The position numbers and the translations under genes were made by a program. Under the pieces are notes generated by a model. It did not search any database. It was not told the DNA's origin and worked only from the letters and a program-made list of their open reading frames with translations. A DNA stretch of 64,000 bases, taken from the NCBI GenBank assembly GCA_963575745.1, contig CAUYUJ010020159.1, positions 184,001-248,000 on the forward strand. The letters are read 5' to 3'. Origin of the DNA: Prorocentrum cordatum (Eukaryota > Sar > Dinophyceae > Prorocentrales > Prorocentraceae). The first letter of the stretch is position 1; each line of letters begins with the position of its first letter. Shown here one piece after another: positions 10,301-20,984 of the stretch.

Positions 10301-10544
10301 GGGTATGCATGAAACCGATATTCCACAAACATCGCTTACCCTTAGGTGTTCTTGCTATTCTTTGTTAGGTGGTTGATTCCGCATGCTGTTGTTGTTTTTC
10401 AATACGTTGCTGCTCGTGTTGCCTCGTGGGCTTCTCGTGGGCGCCCTGCGCTCTGGGGGTGTCTAGGGTTTTCGCCATGCTGCCAACTGAGCCGGGGCAT
10501 GCTGGGTTTTCGCCACGTGCAGCCTTGCGGGCGCTTCACAGCTC

Positions 10545-10960
10545 AAAACACGTAGCTTGCGCCGCATAGCTTGCGCCACCTAACTCACATCACCTAACTT
10601 ACACCACGTAGGTCGCACCGCATACCTTGCACAGCAAAGCGCGCACACACACACACACACATCTCCAGCCATCCATACCTTACACGACACTGTCTACAGT
10701 ACATGACTTGCACGACGTAGCCTGCACCGCATAGCTCACACATGATGCCACATTTATACTACATTGCTTACACCACATGGCTCACACCGCGTAGTTTCCA
10801 CCATTATTGTTCACACCACATAACGCTCAAATCACAGTTTCCACGCCATGCAATACACCACATAGTTTAGACCGCATAGTTTCCAAACCCGTAGCTCGCA
10901 CAACATGGTTTACACGACACAGCTTGCACAACATCGCGCCCCCTTTCCAACACGCAATAC
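10545..10960 (+). repeat. Degenerate AGCTTGCACCACAT tandem repeat
   Basis: More than twenty imperfect units of 13-15 bases of the type CACATAGCTTGCACCG, with CA microsatellite at about 10641-10660. Same family as positions 1-100, opposite orientation. Confidence 0.6.
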
Positions 10961-11039
10961 GTTACTGTTTGGGGTCCACGGTCACACGCATGCATGAGCA
11001 TCTAAATATCCGCCGCCGAGCCTGCCGCACGTAGCGGAG

Positions 11040-11640
11040 TGCCCCAACGCTCACGCAGCCCTGAGGAATTCAGAATTGTAGGGTCTAAGAGGACGTCGCA
11101 AGGGCGGGTCAATAATTTCAGAAGGGCGTCGGTGGATTTCGGGGGATTTCTGCGGATTCCTTGTGATGTCCACGGATTCCTGGCGATTTCCGAGGATTCC
11201 CAAGGATTCCGCGGGCGTGTCGCGCGCGTCCTCTGGCAGCGCAGTCGGCCAAACATGGGCCCAAGTAACGTCCAAGAGGGCCGAAGATGCCTCGGAGAAG
11301 GCCGAAGAATGCCCCAACGCGCCCAAGATAACCTCAGCACGGCCCAAAAGACCCCGCAGACACCCCAAGAAGGTTTCAAGGGGTGCCCCAGAGCGCCACG
11401 TGGCAACTGCCATTGATTCCCAAAAAATTGTGTTCCACATGTTTCGGCCGTCTTGTCTTTTCCGGCTTGCTGACGCTCCACGACGGCCCACGAAGCCCCA
11501 TGATCGCCTCAAAATGGCTCGAGACGGTCGAGAGGGCCTAGATGGGGAACCCGCGCGGACACTTCGAGCCCTCGGCCCAGGAGGCCCCCCAGGGGGCCAA
11601 AAGGCCCCCACGAGGCCCCCAAGAGGAACCAACACGCCCC
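11040..11640. repeat. Weak GGCC/CCAAGA satellite-like region
   Basis: ATTCC-type repeats (11130-11210) pass into diverged GCCCAAGATAAC / GGCCCAAAAGACC / GAGGCCCCCAAGAGG units, related to the satellite at 17.9-19.1 kb. Long ORFs on both strands here are compositional. Confidence 0.4.
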
Positions 11641-12236
11641 AAGAGGCCACAAGAGGCTCCCCGTTCTTCGCAGGGATTGGCAGGGAGACAGCAAGTGGCG
11701 CGGGCCCACCACAGCAGTGCGACCGCACCGGGGACGGAAGAAAACCGAGCGCCCAGGCCAGTACTGCAGCGCATGCGACGGATGAAACTCCCTCCCCCAA
11801 CCCGAACTCCCGACTCCGCCGCCCGAGTCTCATCAACGTTAACGTGCAAGGCCGCTTCGCAAATTGCTGGGGGCCTACGCTCGGCGGCGCGCGCCGTCGA
11901 TAGTCGCCATTGGCACTATCGTGTAACAAGTGTTAACAATATACTTCTTAGAGCCATGCAAGACAAAAGCATGTTGGCTGGCTAAAAATCAGATCAGTAA
12001 CCGAGGCTCTGCGCAGGCGCTCAGCCGACGCTGGTTCGCGCTCGCGCTCCGACAGATCGAGTCTCGGCCAGCGTTGAACAGTTTGCCCGCCAGCTTAGAA
12101 ACAACCGTAGGCACTCTGATACAAAACTTTGAAGCATCTTACTCTTGTTCCGAAGCTACAGGGTGAAGGTTCGCTCCTGCCTTCGCTGCATTGTCTGCGG
12201 AGTCGTTGCCTAGCTTGCGCCATTTCTCTCGGGGTT
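11640..12236. other. No gene recognised
   Basis: Mixed unique sequence between the satellite-like region and the 3' end of the decayed LINE. It may contain the C-terminal end or 3' UTR of that LINE, but nothing is identifiable. Confidence 0.35.
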
Positions 12237-13037
12237 CTAATGCAACGTCGTTGGGGTCGAGGTTGGCCTCGAGTGCACCAACCTCCGAGATGCTCTGAGA
12301 CACTCGCTGAAAAAGATCATGGAACCAGCGCGGGGGCGCTCGACGGAAAACGGGAGCTCCCTTAGGGCCTGGGCAAGGTCGACAACTTTTTGTTGGAAAT
12401 CGCTGTGCGCCGAGGGCGGGCCAGTTACTTCCACCCCGACCCTCGCCAGCGCGGTCAATTCACCACGCTGTCGCGTCTGCGGGAAAGGAGCGAAAATAGG
12501 CGCGCAAATCATGCAAAGCTCAGCCCCGCCCACGCCGACCAAACGACCGAACAGAGACCGCGCCCGGCCCTCGAAAGCCCCGAGACAGGATGTTGGAAAC
12601 AGCACCCATCTACAAAGGTAGAACCGCTGAAACGGCCATCCGGGGGGGGGAACGTGCCAAACAACCTTCGCCTCGAAATCTTCTGACCGACCCTGGGGCC
12701 CAGGGGGCGCGTCGCCAGGGCGAGGGGCAACTCCCCTACGAGCCGGGCGCTCAGTCAGAGGGTCCGACGAATCGGACGCGGTAGCGGTGTCGATGCTATC
12801 TTGATCGATCAGCTCGGCCCTGAGCTCATCGAGGCATGGGCGCTCCGAGAGCCTGTGAAAAGACGTATCTGACGCCTGACCGAATTGATCGCAGCGAGCA
12901 CTGTCCGGGATGAAGCCAGCTTGCACAGCGCGCCTTTTCGTCCACAGAGCGTCGCAAGAAAGACTCCGAATCCTTCCTTTCTCCATCGGCGACGAGCGTT
13001 TAGATCGAAGCTGTCCTTTGGCGATGTCAAAACACAA
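12237..13037 (-). pseudogene. LINE Cys/His knuckle and RNase H remnant (copy 2)
   Basis: An open frame of 266 codons. CDQFGQASDTSFHRL aligns with the CCALCGGPSDSIFHRLW knuckle of copy 1, but two Cys ligands are lost (CDQF, SER). DELRAELIDQDSIDTATAS then parallels AELRQEIVDPDVLQAAND. FAPFPQTRQRGELTAL matches FPQTPQAAEFGAL, the RNase H segment with the catalytic Glu. The aligned order shows that this LINE family encodes RNase H after the knuckle. Confidence 0.55.
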
Positions 13038-13198
13038 CCGATCGAAAGGGAGGCTGAGCTAGTCGCTAGAGTCTCGCTCAAACGGTCGGAAGACCGCGTC
13101 GCGAAGCAAGGTCTTGCGTTACGCTGGCGCCACCAATGGTAATTGGATGGCATCGCCGAAGTCCGAGATAAGGGTCGCGAGGTCCGACGTAGTCCAGC

Positions 13199-13609
13199 CT
13201 ATCCTAGCAACAGACAAACGCATGGCCGACAAGGGCTCACTGACATTCCTCCACTTGGGCACAGGACCTCTAAAAGCCTCGTTTCAAAACTGCCCCAAGG
13301 TGGGAAGAGGGGGGGCGCGAGGGCACGCATGGGCATGAGCAGCCCAAGCCTCTTTGCTGTACCTGACAATGGGGGCCGCAGAGCCAATCCCAGTGGCATC
13401 GTCCTGGACGTCAGATCTGCCCCCCGCTCTAGGCCCCAATCGCGACGGAATTTCGCAAGCTCGAAATCCGACATGCCATGCACTTCGGCTCCGTAAAGAA
13501 CTCCAGGCAGCGCTCCCGGGACAAGGATCCGCTGCGTGAATCTGCCCAGCTCGGAGAAGAGCCTGATCATTATATGGGCGGTGCGCTTCAAATGGTTCAT
13601 TCTGACCAT
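13199..13609 (-). pseudogene. LINE RT connector segment (copy 2)
   Basis: ILVPGALPGVLYGAEVHG and MSDFELAKFRRDWG match IFVSGPLASVTYVSEVYG and VSDYELGMLRSGFG of copy 1, placing this just after the polymerase domain. Only about the first 60 codons are convincing; the rest of the frame is likely a shadow. Confidence 0.5.
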
Positions 13610-13639
13610 GAACTTCCCGCGGCGTTATCCGATTCTCCT

Positions 13640-14768
13640 GGGCCTGCCAGGCGCGTGATCGATCCCGAGGTTGACCGCGCTATCGATGGGCTCACCAGCC
13701 AAGGGGCCGGGGCAACTGCGGAGCTGCTCTTTCGCCCCCCCCCCTGCAAGAGGTAACGAAGGCCGCCCCGTCGCACGGGATGCCGCGCTCCATCTCTGAA
13801 ACTGCAGCGCCATGGAGGCTAGCGGACAAGGGCTTCAAGCTGGTGACAACCTAGGTCCAGTTGGGCGCTTTTTTTGGGGGGCGAAATCCCGTCGAAACTG
13901 TCGACGCCGTGTGCCCTGACGCACGATGCAGCGAAGGTGCAGCCAGCAATAACTCCACTCCAAAAGAAAACGGCCCCCCCACCAGGCCCCCCGTGCACAT
14001 GAATCTGGCCGAACGGTAGGCGGAGAGAGAGAGCTTGTAAAGGGCAGGAGGGAACTGGTACTTGGCACAGTAGGCCCCCGACCTCTCCGGGGGAATGCCT
14101 TCGCAGAATTTCGCCATGTCCCAAAGGAGGCAAGCAGAAGCTCCCCCCCTGGAGTTGACCGCCTCGGACACCCCGGTTTGGCGCCAGACGACGCCCGCGG
14201 TCCCGGAGAAGGCCTGCCCCGCGAAGTACGGCCCGGCGAAATGAACTTCCACCTGCTGGGCGTAGACGCGACCGCATCTCCCCTGGAGGCGGCGGGGCAA
14301 GCAGGAAAGACCGATGGGGCGGTAGCCGCCGTGCGGCTTCATCAGTAAGATGGCATGCGCGATCTGGAGCTGCAGCGGCGCGCGCGGGATGGATTCCATA
14401 GTCTGAATAATGGCGGAGACTAACCCGAGGAAGCGATCGTGCATCCAAGAGTAGAGCCCCATGTGGAATCCATCCAAGGCACAGGCAGTCCTCGTGGCTC
14501 TCCGTGGTACTTCCCTACTGAAATCAGCGCCACGGGGGGGGGGGGGGGAGGGTTCTTGGGCGGTCTTGTGTTCGACGCCCAAAGCCCGGGGTTTGGCCTC
14601 CCAGATGCCCGAGAACGACGCGGCCTGAGTTTTCAACGGCGCCCGGGGATCCGAAATCACGTGTCCCGCGGAAGGGGCGGTAGTGGTCGCCTTCCAGCCT
14701 GCCGCGGGCTTCCTGGCGATGTGGGCGCCCCCCCCTTCTCGATGTTGGCCAGCGGCCAATCCTTCCAC
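13640..14768 (-). pseudogene. Reverse transcriptase domain remnant (copy 2), YIDD deleted
   Basis: The first frame carries LLMKPHGGYRPIGL (fingers motif) and LLWDMAKFCEGI (motif A with its Asp). It then shifts frame to GVIAGCTFAASCVRAHG (motif B region) and AQLDL, and shifts again to VTSLKPLSA and AVNLGIDHAPG. Aligned by eye to copy 1, roughly 15 residues containing YIDD are missing between AQLDL and the SLKPLSA segment, so the catalytic motif C is lost by a small deletion of about 45 bases. Confidence 0.65.
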
Positions 14769-15589
14769 GATTGACTGGCCTGGCTCCTCGCAGCGTTCTG
14801 CTCCGCGTGCGAAGCCTGGGCGATGTCCTCGAACAGCTCGGCGTCGTCGGTCTCAGCTGCCTCGAAGCCGACAGCACTGCGATGTCGGCATAGGACTGCG
14901 CCCTGGCGCTTTGCGGCGCCAGCTTGGCTCGCTTGTCCCGCTCTGACATGAGATGTCGAAAACTCGTCGGGCAAGGCGCGGGCATTGAGAAAATGAACTG
15001 GCCCGCGCTCCCGTGGCACATCTGCCGCAGGGAAGCATGAGCCAGAGAAAACGTCGTAACGTCCCCTGGAGGGCTTCCAAGAAGAGAGGCTCGCTGCTGG
15101 CTTTCTGGGGGGGCCTATCTATGTGCTTCCCCAGTGACGGAGCGCGCCGGCCAACAATTCTATTCCGAAGAAGGCAGGGCAAGCGACCTCGCTGGGTTTA
15201 TTGTGGAACACGGGCGCCCCTTTCGATATAGGGGGCGGCTTCTGGCGCCGTGTCGGGTGAGTTTAGCGCGGGCCGCCTCAACAACTTCGCGCTCGGTCAG
15301 CTTGCCCCGCATGCGGTGCAAATGCGCGAGGGCCCCAGGGGGGCCCAGGGTCGACTGGCCAGGAACAAGGTTGGGCAACATATCTCTTCCAACCACCTCA
15401 ACTTGTTTCCAAGATGGGGGGTCCTTCGCAATGCCGACGGGACGAACCGCGGGCGCTTGTTTTTTTGGTGGGCTTGCCTAACCCCGGGGAGCCTGCAAGG
15501 AAGCTGCTCGCCCATGAAGAACAGGCCGCGCTGGCAGGGGAGGGGCGATGCATGCTTCGCGCGCAGCAGACACTTCTTTGACCGCCTTC

Positions 15590-16240
15590 GCTAAGCCCTT
15601 GTAGGCAACAGGAAGCGAGTGTTCTCACCCCGCCCAATGGTAAGACACGCGCCATCGCAGCCAGGCGCGAGCAGCTGCCCCGAGAGCTTCTCAGAAAATC
15701 TACTAGACAGAAGAATAGCAGGGCACGTGTGGAAGTCCCCAGCGGCGAGCATTTCGGAAGCGTGGATATCTTGAAAGCTGTCGATAGCGCGCCTGATGTC
15801 CACGCGCCTGTTCGAGTCCCTCGGAGCAAAGGAGGTAAGCAGACACCCGGAGAGTTTGGCGCTCATGGCCCCCTGGAAGATGAACAGATCCAGCAACGGC
15901 TCGAACTGGGACGGCATCCGAAGTTTAGATAGGAAGAGGGTGAAGGCCTAAGAAACTACGAGCTAAGACCGCCACTTCGCCCGAGCTGCCCTCCACGACA
16001 CCTGGGGGGGCCCTTCCAGGCGTCGCGCAAGCGCCGGGCCTGCGCGCTGAGGCATGCTTCCGAAGCAGAGAGATGGTGCCCCTGAGCGACCGCCGCGCGG
16101 GCCTGGGCCCCTCGCGGCCATTCCTGGCGCGACCCCCATGCCGCGGCGTTCGCGGTTTCAACGACGAGGCTGAAGCTAGCCATTTTTGGACGGGGTCGGT
16201 GGAACCTGGAAGAAATCAAAACTGGAGCCCGCGCCGACAC
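15590..16240 (-). pseudogene. LINE endonuclease domain remnant (copy 2)
   Basis: Pieces of an exonuclease-endonuclease-phosphatase (APE-type) domain in at least three frames. VVETANAAAWGS opens the domain at about 16170. GEVAVLARSFLGLHPLP (about 15990-15940) matches GGVAILVRSFLGFHDPE of copy 1. MLAAGDFH (about 15755) corresponds to the GGDFN metal-binding motif, with Asn replaced by His. The domain would nick target DNA to prime reverse transcription; this copy is dead through frameshifts. Confidence 0.6.
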
Positions 16241-17198
16241 GAGAAGATACCGATTGGCCCCGCATGCAAAACCTCACCCGGCCGACTGAAGGCCCGCCCG
16301 AGAAAGACTTACGCTGAAAAGAAGCAGCGCGATCCTGACCCTCCGCCCGCGAGCCCGGGCGGGGGATCTCAGCTGCCCAGCGGGGGCATATCCCCCTGGG
16401 CTCTGCGAGTGCGCGCGCGCGAAGCTCAGGGCAGGCCCCTATGGGCGGCACCGCGCTGGCCCCAGTACCTGCGGCAGTTCCTCCTGCGTCAGCTGCGGGG
16501 CCTGCGGCCTGGCCTGCGGCCTCGCCCCTGGCGCTTCCCGCAGCGGCGGCGCGGGGGATGGCTGCGCCTTGTGCGCCGACTCCATTTGCAGCGCGCCTCT
16601 TCTTTTTGGACATCCGGGCGAGGTGCTGCTGATGTTCCCCGCGGGTTTCCTGGAAGTTGCGCGCAGCCTCGCCCAGGTGCTTCTTGGCCATGTCCCGGAA
16701 GCCCGTCTGCAGCAACTTCTTCCTGTCGTCGAGCTGCGCCTGGCCCTCGGCCGAGAGGTCGCATTCGTCCAGGCTCGCGACCAAGTCATCGTGGAACTGC
16801 AGGTTGAGCTCGTCGCCCTCCACGAGGGCCTTGAGACTGATGGCTGGTGAATGGGGCTGTTTAGCAGCGGGCTCTCGAACGACCTTGTCCCTGATCTGGC
16901 CCGCGAGGTTCTTGCGCTTCGTTTCGCCCTCGCCCAGCTCAGACAACAGCGCGCGAATGCTATCCTGGAGCTCCTGCATGTTCTTCTGCCAGCGGACGAG
17001 CTTGCCCAGCTCTTTGCGCAGGCGCTTCTCCGATTGCTGAATCTTTGACTGGGCCTGCGCAGCTCGGGCGCGCAGGCTGGCCTCTGGCCTGGGCGCCAGG
17101 CTGGCTTGCAGGACGCGCTTGGCCTTCTCGTGGAATTCAGCCAGCTCGGCATGTCCTTGCTTCGTGGCAATCGCCTGCAAGACAAAGGGCTCGTCCAT
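16176..17198 (-). CDS. LINE ORF1-type coiled-coil protein (copy 2)
   Basis: An open frame of 340 codons starting MDEPFVLQA. Residues 10-130 are strongly helical and heptad-like, rich in Lys, Glu, Gln and Leu. A second helical segment at about 150-220 ends in the basic patch SKKKRRAANG, then an Ala/Gly-rich tail. It parallels ORF1 of copy 1, where a GKKRKVGAEGAA patch follows similar helices. By analogy it would bind element RNA and oligomerise. No N-terminal Cys motif was found in this frame, unlike copy 1, so the true start may lie upstream. The endonuclease frame follows in the +1 frame with a 65-bp overlap. Confidence 0.6.
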   Translation of the reverse strand: MDEPFVLQAIATKQGHAELAEFHEKAKRVLQASLAPRPEASLRARAAQAQSKIQQSEKRLRKELGKLVRWQKNMQELQDSIRALLSELGEGETKRKNLAGQIRDKVVREPAAKQPHSPAISLKALVEGDELNLQFHDDLVASLDECDLSAEGQAQLDDRKKLLQTGFRDMAKKHLGEAARNFQETRGEHQQHLARMSKKKRRAANGVGAQGAAIPRAAAAGSARGEAAGQAAGPAADAGGTAAGTGASAVPPIGACPELRARALAEPRGICPRWAAEIPRPGSRAEGQDRAASFQRKSFSGGPSVGRVRFCMRGQSVSSRVGAGSSFDFFQVPPTPSKNG

Positions 17199-17199
17199 C

Positions 17200-17880
17200 G
17201 CGAGGCCGTCGGGGTTGATTTTGTCGCGCGAAGGGGGTGAAGGCCATCCGCTGGAACGGCCAACGGATCCGACAGGGAGTGGAAGCTACACAGGCCAAGA
17301 TTGAGACTCATCATGACCATCGCGATCAGAAGACAGCGGACCATCCTCAGCGACAACTTGCAGCGCTTGCGCCACCACCACTCCATTTCGTTTTCCCCGC
17401 AGCCACAGCCCGACATTTGTCCATAAGGTCGGGCGGTAGGGCGCCTTCCTCTGGGCCCACGGCCCCGACGTGACTGCGGAATGGTGGAAAGGATAGCAAG
17501 CGCCACCTGCGCACCGCAGGCTGAAAGGATTGCAAGCGCCACCTGCACACGGTAGGCTGGAAAGACGAAGCCTGAAAGCTCGGACGAGCAGCGCCGTTCT
17601 GAAGTTCGCAGGACCAAACTCCGAATCAATATGAGCCAAAACGGCTCTGCTCCCACGAGGCCTCCGAAAACGCCCCGAAGAAGCATCTCTGAGAACCCCG
17701 ACCCGCAATTCAGGCACAGTGGCGGGATGGGCCGAAGGCCTCTAAATTCGCCGCCCCCTGTTGGCTTGCCACAGGGGTGCCCGGCGTGCTAACCTATTTC
17801 GGTTTGGTTTTGGTTTTTTCCCAGAAAACTCCCCCTGGGGCTTCGGCCCGTCCCGCCGGGGTCCCGGGAAGGATCTCAAA
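17200..17880. other. No gene recognised
   Basis: The 5' region of the copy 2 LINE and its flank. GCAAGCGCCACCTGC occurs twice (near 17497 and 17533). A 415-codon minus frame crosses here but is a shadow of ORF1. Confidence 0.35.
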
Positions 17881-17881
17881 A

Positions 17882-19110
17882 CGCGTCCGTCGATGCCTTC
17901 GTTGTCCCAAGTTGGCCCACGATGGCGTCCGAGACGATCAAGATGGCCCAAAATGGCATCCAAGTTTTGCCCAAGATGTTCCAAGACGGCCTCCAAGACT
18001 GCCTAAGAGAGTCCAAGACGGCCCAAGAGGCCCCCCAGAGGCCTCCAAGACGGCCCGAGAGGCCTCCAAGGGGTCCTCCAGGAAGGCCCGAAGAGGCCAA
18101 AATCATTGATTTTCCTTAGGTTGTTGAAGGATTTTGGCGTTCGCTTCCTCCCGGTTTTCCGACGACCCAAGACGGCACAAGAGGCGCCAAGATCGCCCCC
18201 ACAGCGCCCAAGAGGCCTCCAAGATGGCCTCAGGACTGCCCAAGAGGCCCCCAAGACGGCCCCAAGCGGGCACAGAGACGACCCCAGAGGCGACCACGAC
18301 GCCCAAGATGGCCTCTAAGACGGCCCTGGAGCACCCCAAGAGGGCCCCAAGTCGGTCCAGAAAGGCTACCCAAACGGCTTCCGACGGCGTCAGACGGGCC
18401 AGGAGCCCACCAAGATGGCCGAATTTGGCTCGAAGCTGGCCTAAGACGGTCAAAGAGGCCTCCAAGAGGGCATCCAGGCCAGAAACTGCAAACACCTGAT
18501 GTTCCCCAGGTTTTGAAAGGATTTTGACATTTGCGTCTTTTCGGCCTTCCGACGGCCCGTTACGGCCCAAGAGCCCCCAAAGATCGCCCAACGATCGCCC
18601 AAGAGGCCTCCAAAATGGCCTCACAACAGCCTAAGAGGCCCCCAAGACGGCCCCAAGAGGCCCCCAAGACGGCAGAGGAGGCTTTTAAGACGCCCAAGAT
18701 AGCCTCCAAGACGGCCCTGGAGCATTCCAACAGGGCCCCAAGTCGGCTCAGAGAGGCCCCCCAAACGGCTTTTGACGGCGTCGGATGGGCCATGGGGCCC
18801 ACCAAGACAGCCGAAGAAGGCACTAAGATGGCCCAAGACGGCCCGAGAGGCCTCCAAGAGGGCCTTCAGGAAGGCCCGAAAAGGCAAAAATCAGTGATTC
18901 CCCATGAGTGTTTGAAGGATTGTGGCATTTGCTTTTTTTCGGCCTTCCGATGGCCCGAGACGGCCCAAATGCCCCAAATGATCGCCCAAGACGCCCAACA
19001 CGGCACAAAGAGGCCCCCACGACGGCCCAAGAGGCCTCCAAGACGCTCAAGATGGCCTCCGAGACGGCCCAAGAGCCCTCCAAGACGTCCTCCAAGAAGG
19101 CCCGAAGATG
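17882..19110 (+). repeat. GGCC/CCAAGA satellite with ~0.39-kb higher-order unit
   Basis: Short units around GGCCCAAGAGGCCTCCAAGA recur with a period near 10 bases. They are interrupted about every 385-395 bases by an AT-richer spacer (near 18108, 18490 and 18885) containing GATT...TTGAAGGATTTTGGC-like and TTCGGCCTTCCGA-like blocks. ORFs across it read as Gly/Leu/Arg repeats and are not genes. Confidence 0.8.
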
Positions 19111-19114
19111 ACCT

Positions 19115-19790
19115 TCAAGATGCCCACGTGTTCCCCGAAGGCTTTCCAAACCGATTCGGGGAACACATGGTCCCATAGCTTGGCAGGGCTGCCTCAACGT
19201 TCGGCCACATAGGCGCTTCCAAAAAGGCAGGGGGCGGCGGTGATTGGCCGTAGCCGTCTTCGATGAATAACACCGATGGGTCGATAATCATGCGAATAAC
19301 AGTCACTTCGACCGATCAAAGGGACCCTTAGATAGTCTGATCTGATTCGTGGTCGGTAGTTGGGCTGCGAGGCCGACACATGCCGAGATCGTCCGACAGG
19401 CCAATCGCAAGCGGAAAACTGCACTAATCCCCCCCCGCTTCTCGCTCGAACGGTGGTCGTCGAGTCGTCCACTAGGTAGTTAGGTGTCCTCCGGCTCTTC
19501 ATTCTCCTCCCTCTCCTTCTCGTCTCCCTTTGCCCAGGGTGCCGTCAGGAGCCCGGGGAAGCTCTTCGACTCCTCGATCTCCACGGTGTGCTCGACAAAC
19601 TCCTGGCCAGGGGTGAGGCGCTACGGCTCGGGAAGCACAACCAACCCGTATCCTAAGGATGCGCGGTGATTCCGCAAGGGCCTTGGAAGGCCATGCCGAC
19701 ACTGTGCGAGCAGGGCGCGGCCAGCGAAAGTCGCTATGGATGGGCCGAAGGGGCAAGGATGCAAGGGTACCCTGGGGAAGGTTGCCCATC
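19115..19790. other. No gene recognised
   Basis: Unique-looking sequence after the satellite, with overlapping ORFs on both strands that lack domain content. Confidence 0.35.
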
Positions 19791-19794
19791 CTTA

Positions 19795-20035
19795 CTACAG
19801 TGGGGGCCCGACCACAAGAAACCGTCCACGAGAAACCCAGCCTACTACAGTGGGGGCCCGACCACAAGAAACCGTCCACGAGAAACCCAGCCCTGAGACC
19901 CCAGGACGTCCATTATTGTTGGTGTGGGAACCATCGCGCTCTCCATCGCAAAGCCATCGAAGCTCAAGAAACCCAGGGCATCCTGGAGGCAAGAAGGGTG
20001 TTTCTTGGCATGGGCCTCCACTGTGTGCGGGTCGA
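19795..20035. mobile_element. CTACAGTGG MITE (family TIR-4), copy 1
   Basis: The left end CTACAGTGGGGGCCCG is complementary to the right GGGCCTCCACTGTG. The first 50 bp of the element is tandemly duplicated (19795 and 19845). Internal CAAGAAACCCAGGGCATCCT and GTGTTTCTTGGCATGGG match the copy at 56379-56563. Confidence 0.65.
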
Positions 20036-20047
20036 CTGTAAGCTTAG

Positions 20048-20189
20048 ATCGGGCATGTCCCCCCGCAGGCAGATCTTGAGTGAAAATTGAAACATTGAAG
20101 AATAAACCAAACATGCCCCCAAATAATCAAACAAAAACATAAAACAATAGCCAACAGACTATTTTTTCTATTTTTGAATATTCCTCCTG
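20048..20189. mobile_element. GTCGGGC MITE (TIR-1), right end missing
   Basis: It begins ATCGGGCATGTCCCCCCGCA and runs through the AT-rich core to TTTTTGAATATTCCTCCTGT, where the TIR-3 element starts. The expected outer right terminus is absent, so the copy is truncated at the insertion point. Confidence 0.65.
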
Positions 20190-20376
20190 TACCCATCGGT
20201 CGGAAGAAGTAGGTAGAAACATGAAGTAGGAAGGCGTTGGAAATAGATTGGGTTTCCGCCCTCCTCCTGAAGAGGAGGGAAGAGGGAAAACCACTCGACT
20301 CTTGAAGTAGGAAGGCGCTGAAAGTTGATTGGAATCTGGGAATCCAAAAATACCTACTTTCAACGACCGATGGGTA
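20190..20376. mobile_element. TACCCATCGGTCG MITE (family TIR-3), copy 1
   Basis: The left end TACCCATCGGTCGGAAGAAG is complementary to the right end, which reads TTTCAACGACCGATGGGTA, giving about 25-bp inverted ends. GAAGTAGGAAGGCG appears twice internally. Related copies are at 39562-39735 and 56993-57140. Confidence 0.75.
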
Positions 20377-20459
20377 GCTGTCCGCGCAACGAGCAACACG
20401 CGCGCGCGCGGCAATTGCCCTAAGGCCCGCCGCGCCCGCCGGTGCTCTGCGGTCGCCCT

Positions 20460-20705
20460 CGGCCGCGCGCTCTCTCCGCAGCCACCCCGAGCGCCAACTG
20501 ACTACCTACCAGACCAACCCAACCCAACCCGAAGACCCCAATTTCGGGTTGGGGTACGGGTTCCATATGTGTTTTTTCAGTGTTCCCCGACCCCCCCCCC
20601 AGCTGGAAATGGAGGGCAAATTGAGGCCTTCGGGTTGGGTTGGGGTGGTTTGGTGGGTGGTGACCAACAGCGTGCCCCAAAAAGCCCTCGCGCCGTGGAC
20701 AGAAA
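20460..20705. repeat. CCAACCCAACCCGAAG inverted repeat
   Basis: The left arm (20505-20560, CCAACCCAACCCGAAGACC) is imperfectly complementary to the right arm (20615-20665, CTTCGGGTTGGGTTGGGG). Pairing weakens but continues outward. A foldback of about 240 bp with a CCCCCAGCTGG-containing centre. Confidence 0.55.
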
Positions 20706-20718
20706 ACAGCAACAGAAA

Positions 20719-20922
20719 CTCGGGTCGGGCGAAAGGGGGGGATAGCAAAGGGGGGGTTTGAGAATCAGCTCACGTAGCTGAGTTTCCTGGCGCCTCCCGG
20801 CGCCGGAGGCGGCTATGTATCGAGGAATAGGCCCCTCGGTGAGGCCGAAACCAGCTGCATGCAGCAAATTTCGTAACCCCCCCTTTCCCAATCCCCCCCT
20901 TTCGTCCGGCCCGAGAAACATT
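20719..20922. mobile_element. CGAAAGGGGGGG-ended element (family TIR-5)
   Basis: The left CTCGGGTCGGGCGAAAGGGG, followed by GGGATAGCAAAGGGGGGG, is complementary to the right end CCCCCCCTTTCCCAATCC with CCCCCTTTCGTCCGGCCCGAG. Inverted ends are about 40 bp. Centre includes GGCGCCTCCCGGCGCC. No second copy was seen in the window. Confidence 0.6.
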
Positions 20923-20984
20923 ACGGGATTGCTTGCGGCGCGTTCGGCCTCGGAGGGCCCTCGCCGGGCAGGAGAGCCCAGAAT

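Larger units (their letters stand above)
12237..17198 (-). mobile_element. Decayed LINE-type retrotransposon, copy 2
   Basis: The minus strand carries the same module order as the LINE at 45.5-51.6 kb: ORF1 (17198-16176), endonuclease (about 16200-15590), RT (14768-13640), connector (13609-13480) and Cys/His knuckle plus RNase H (13037-12237). Segment-by-segment similarity to copy 1 is clear but divergent, so it is a different subfamily. Coding is spread over several frames with many shifts, and the RT YIDD box is missing. Non-functional. No TCC tract flanks it. Confidence 0.8.

Noticed and set aside
16170-16190. TAGCCATTTTTGG on the plus strand as a leader relic
   Set aside because: It has an extra T, lacks the CTCAAG end, and lies on the wrong strand within LINE coding sequence.
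17940-17962. CCATTTTGG core resembling the spliced leader in satellite units
   Set aside because: Arises from GGCCCAAAATGGC variants of the satellite; the rest of the leader does not match. The same applies near 18613, 60793 and 63378.
17882-19178. Gly/Leu-rich minus-strand ORFs or Pro/Arg-rich plus ORFs as structural proteins
   Set aside because: They follow the short-period satellite in every frame and orientation, as at 38, 52, 59 and 60 kb.
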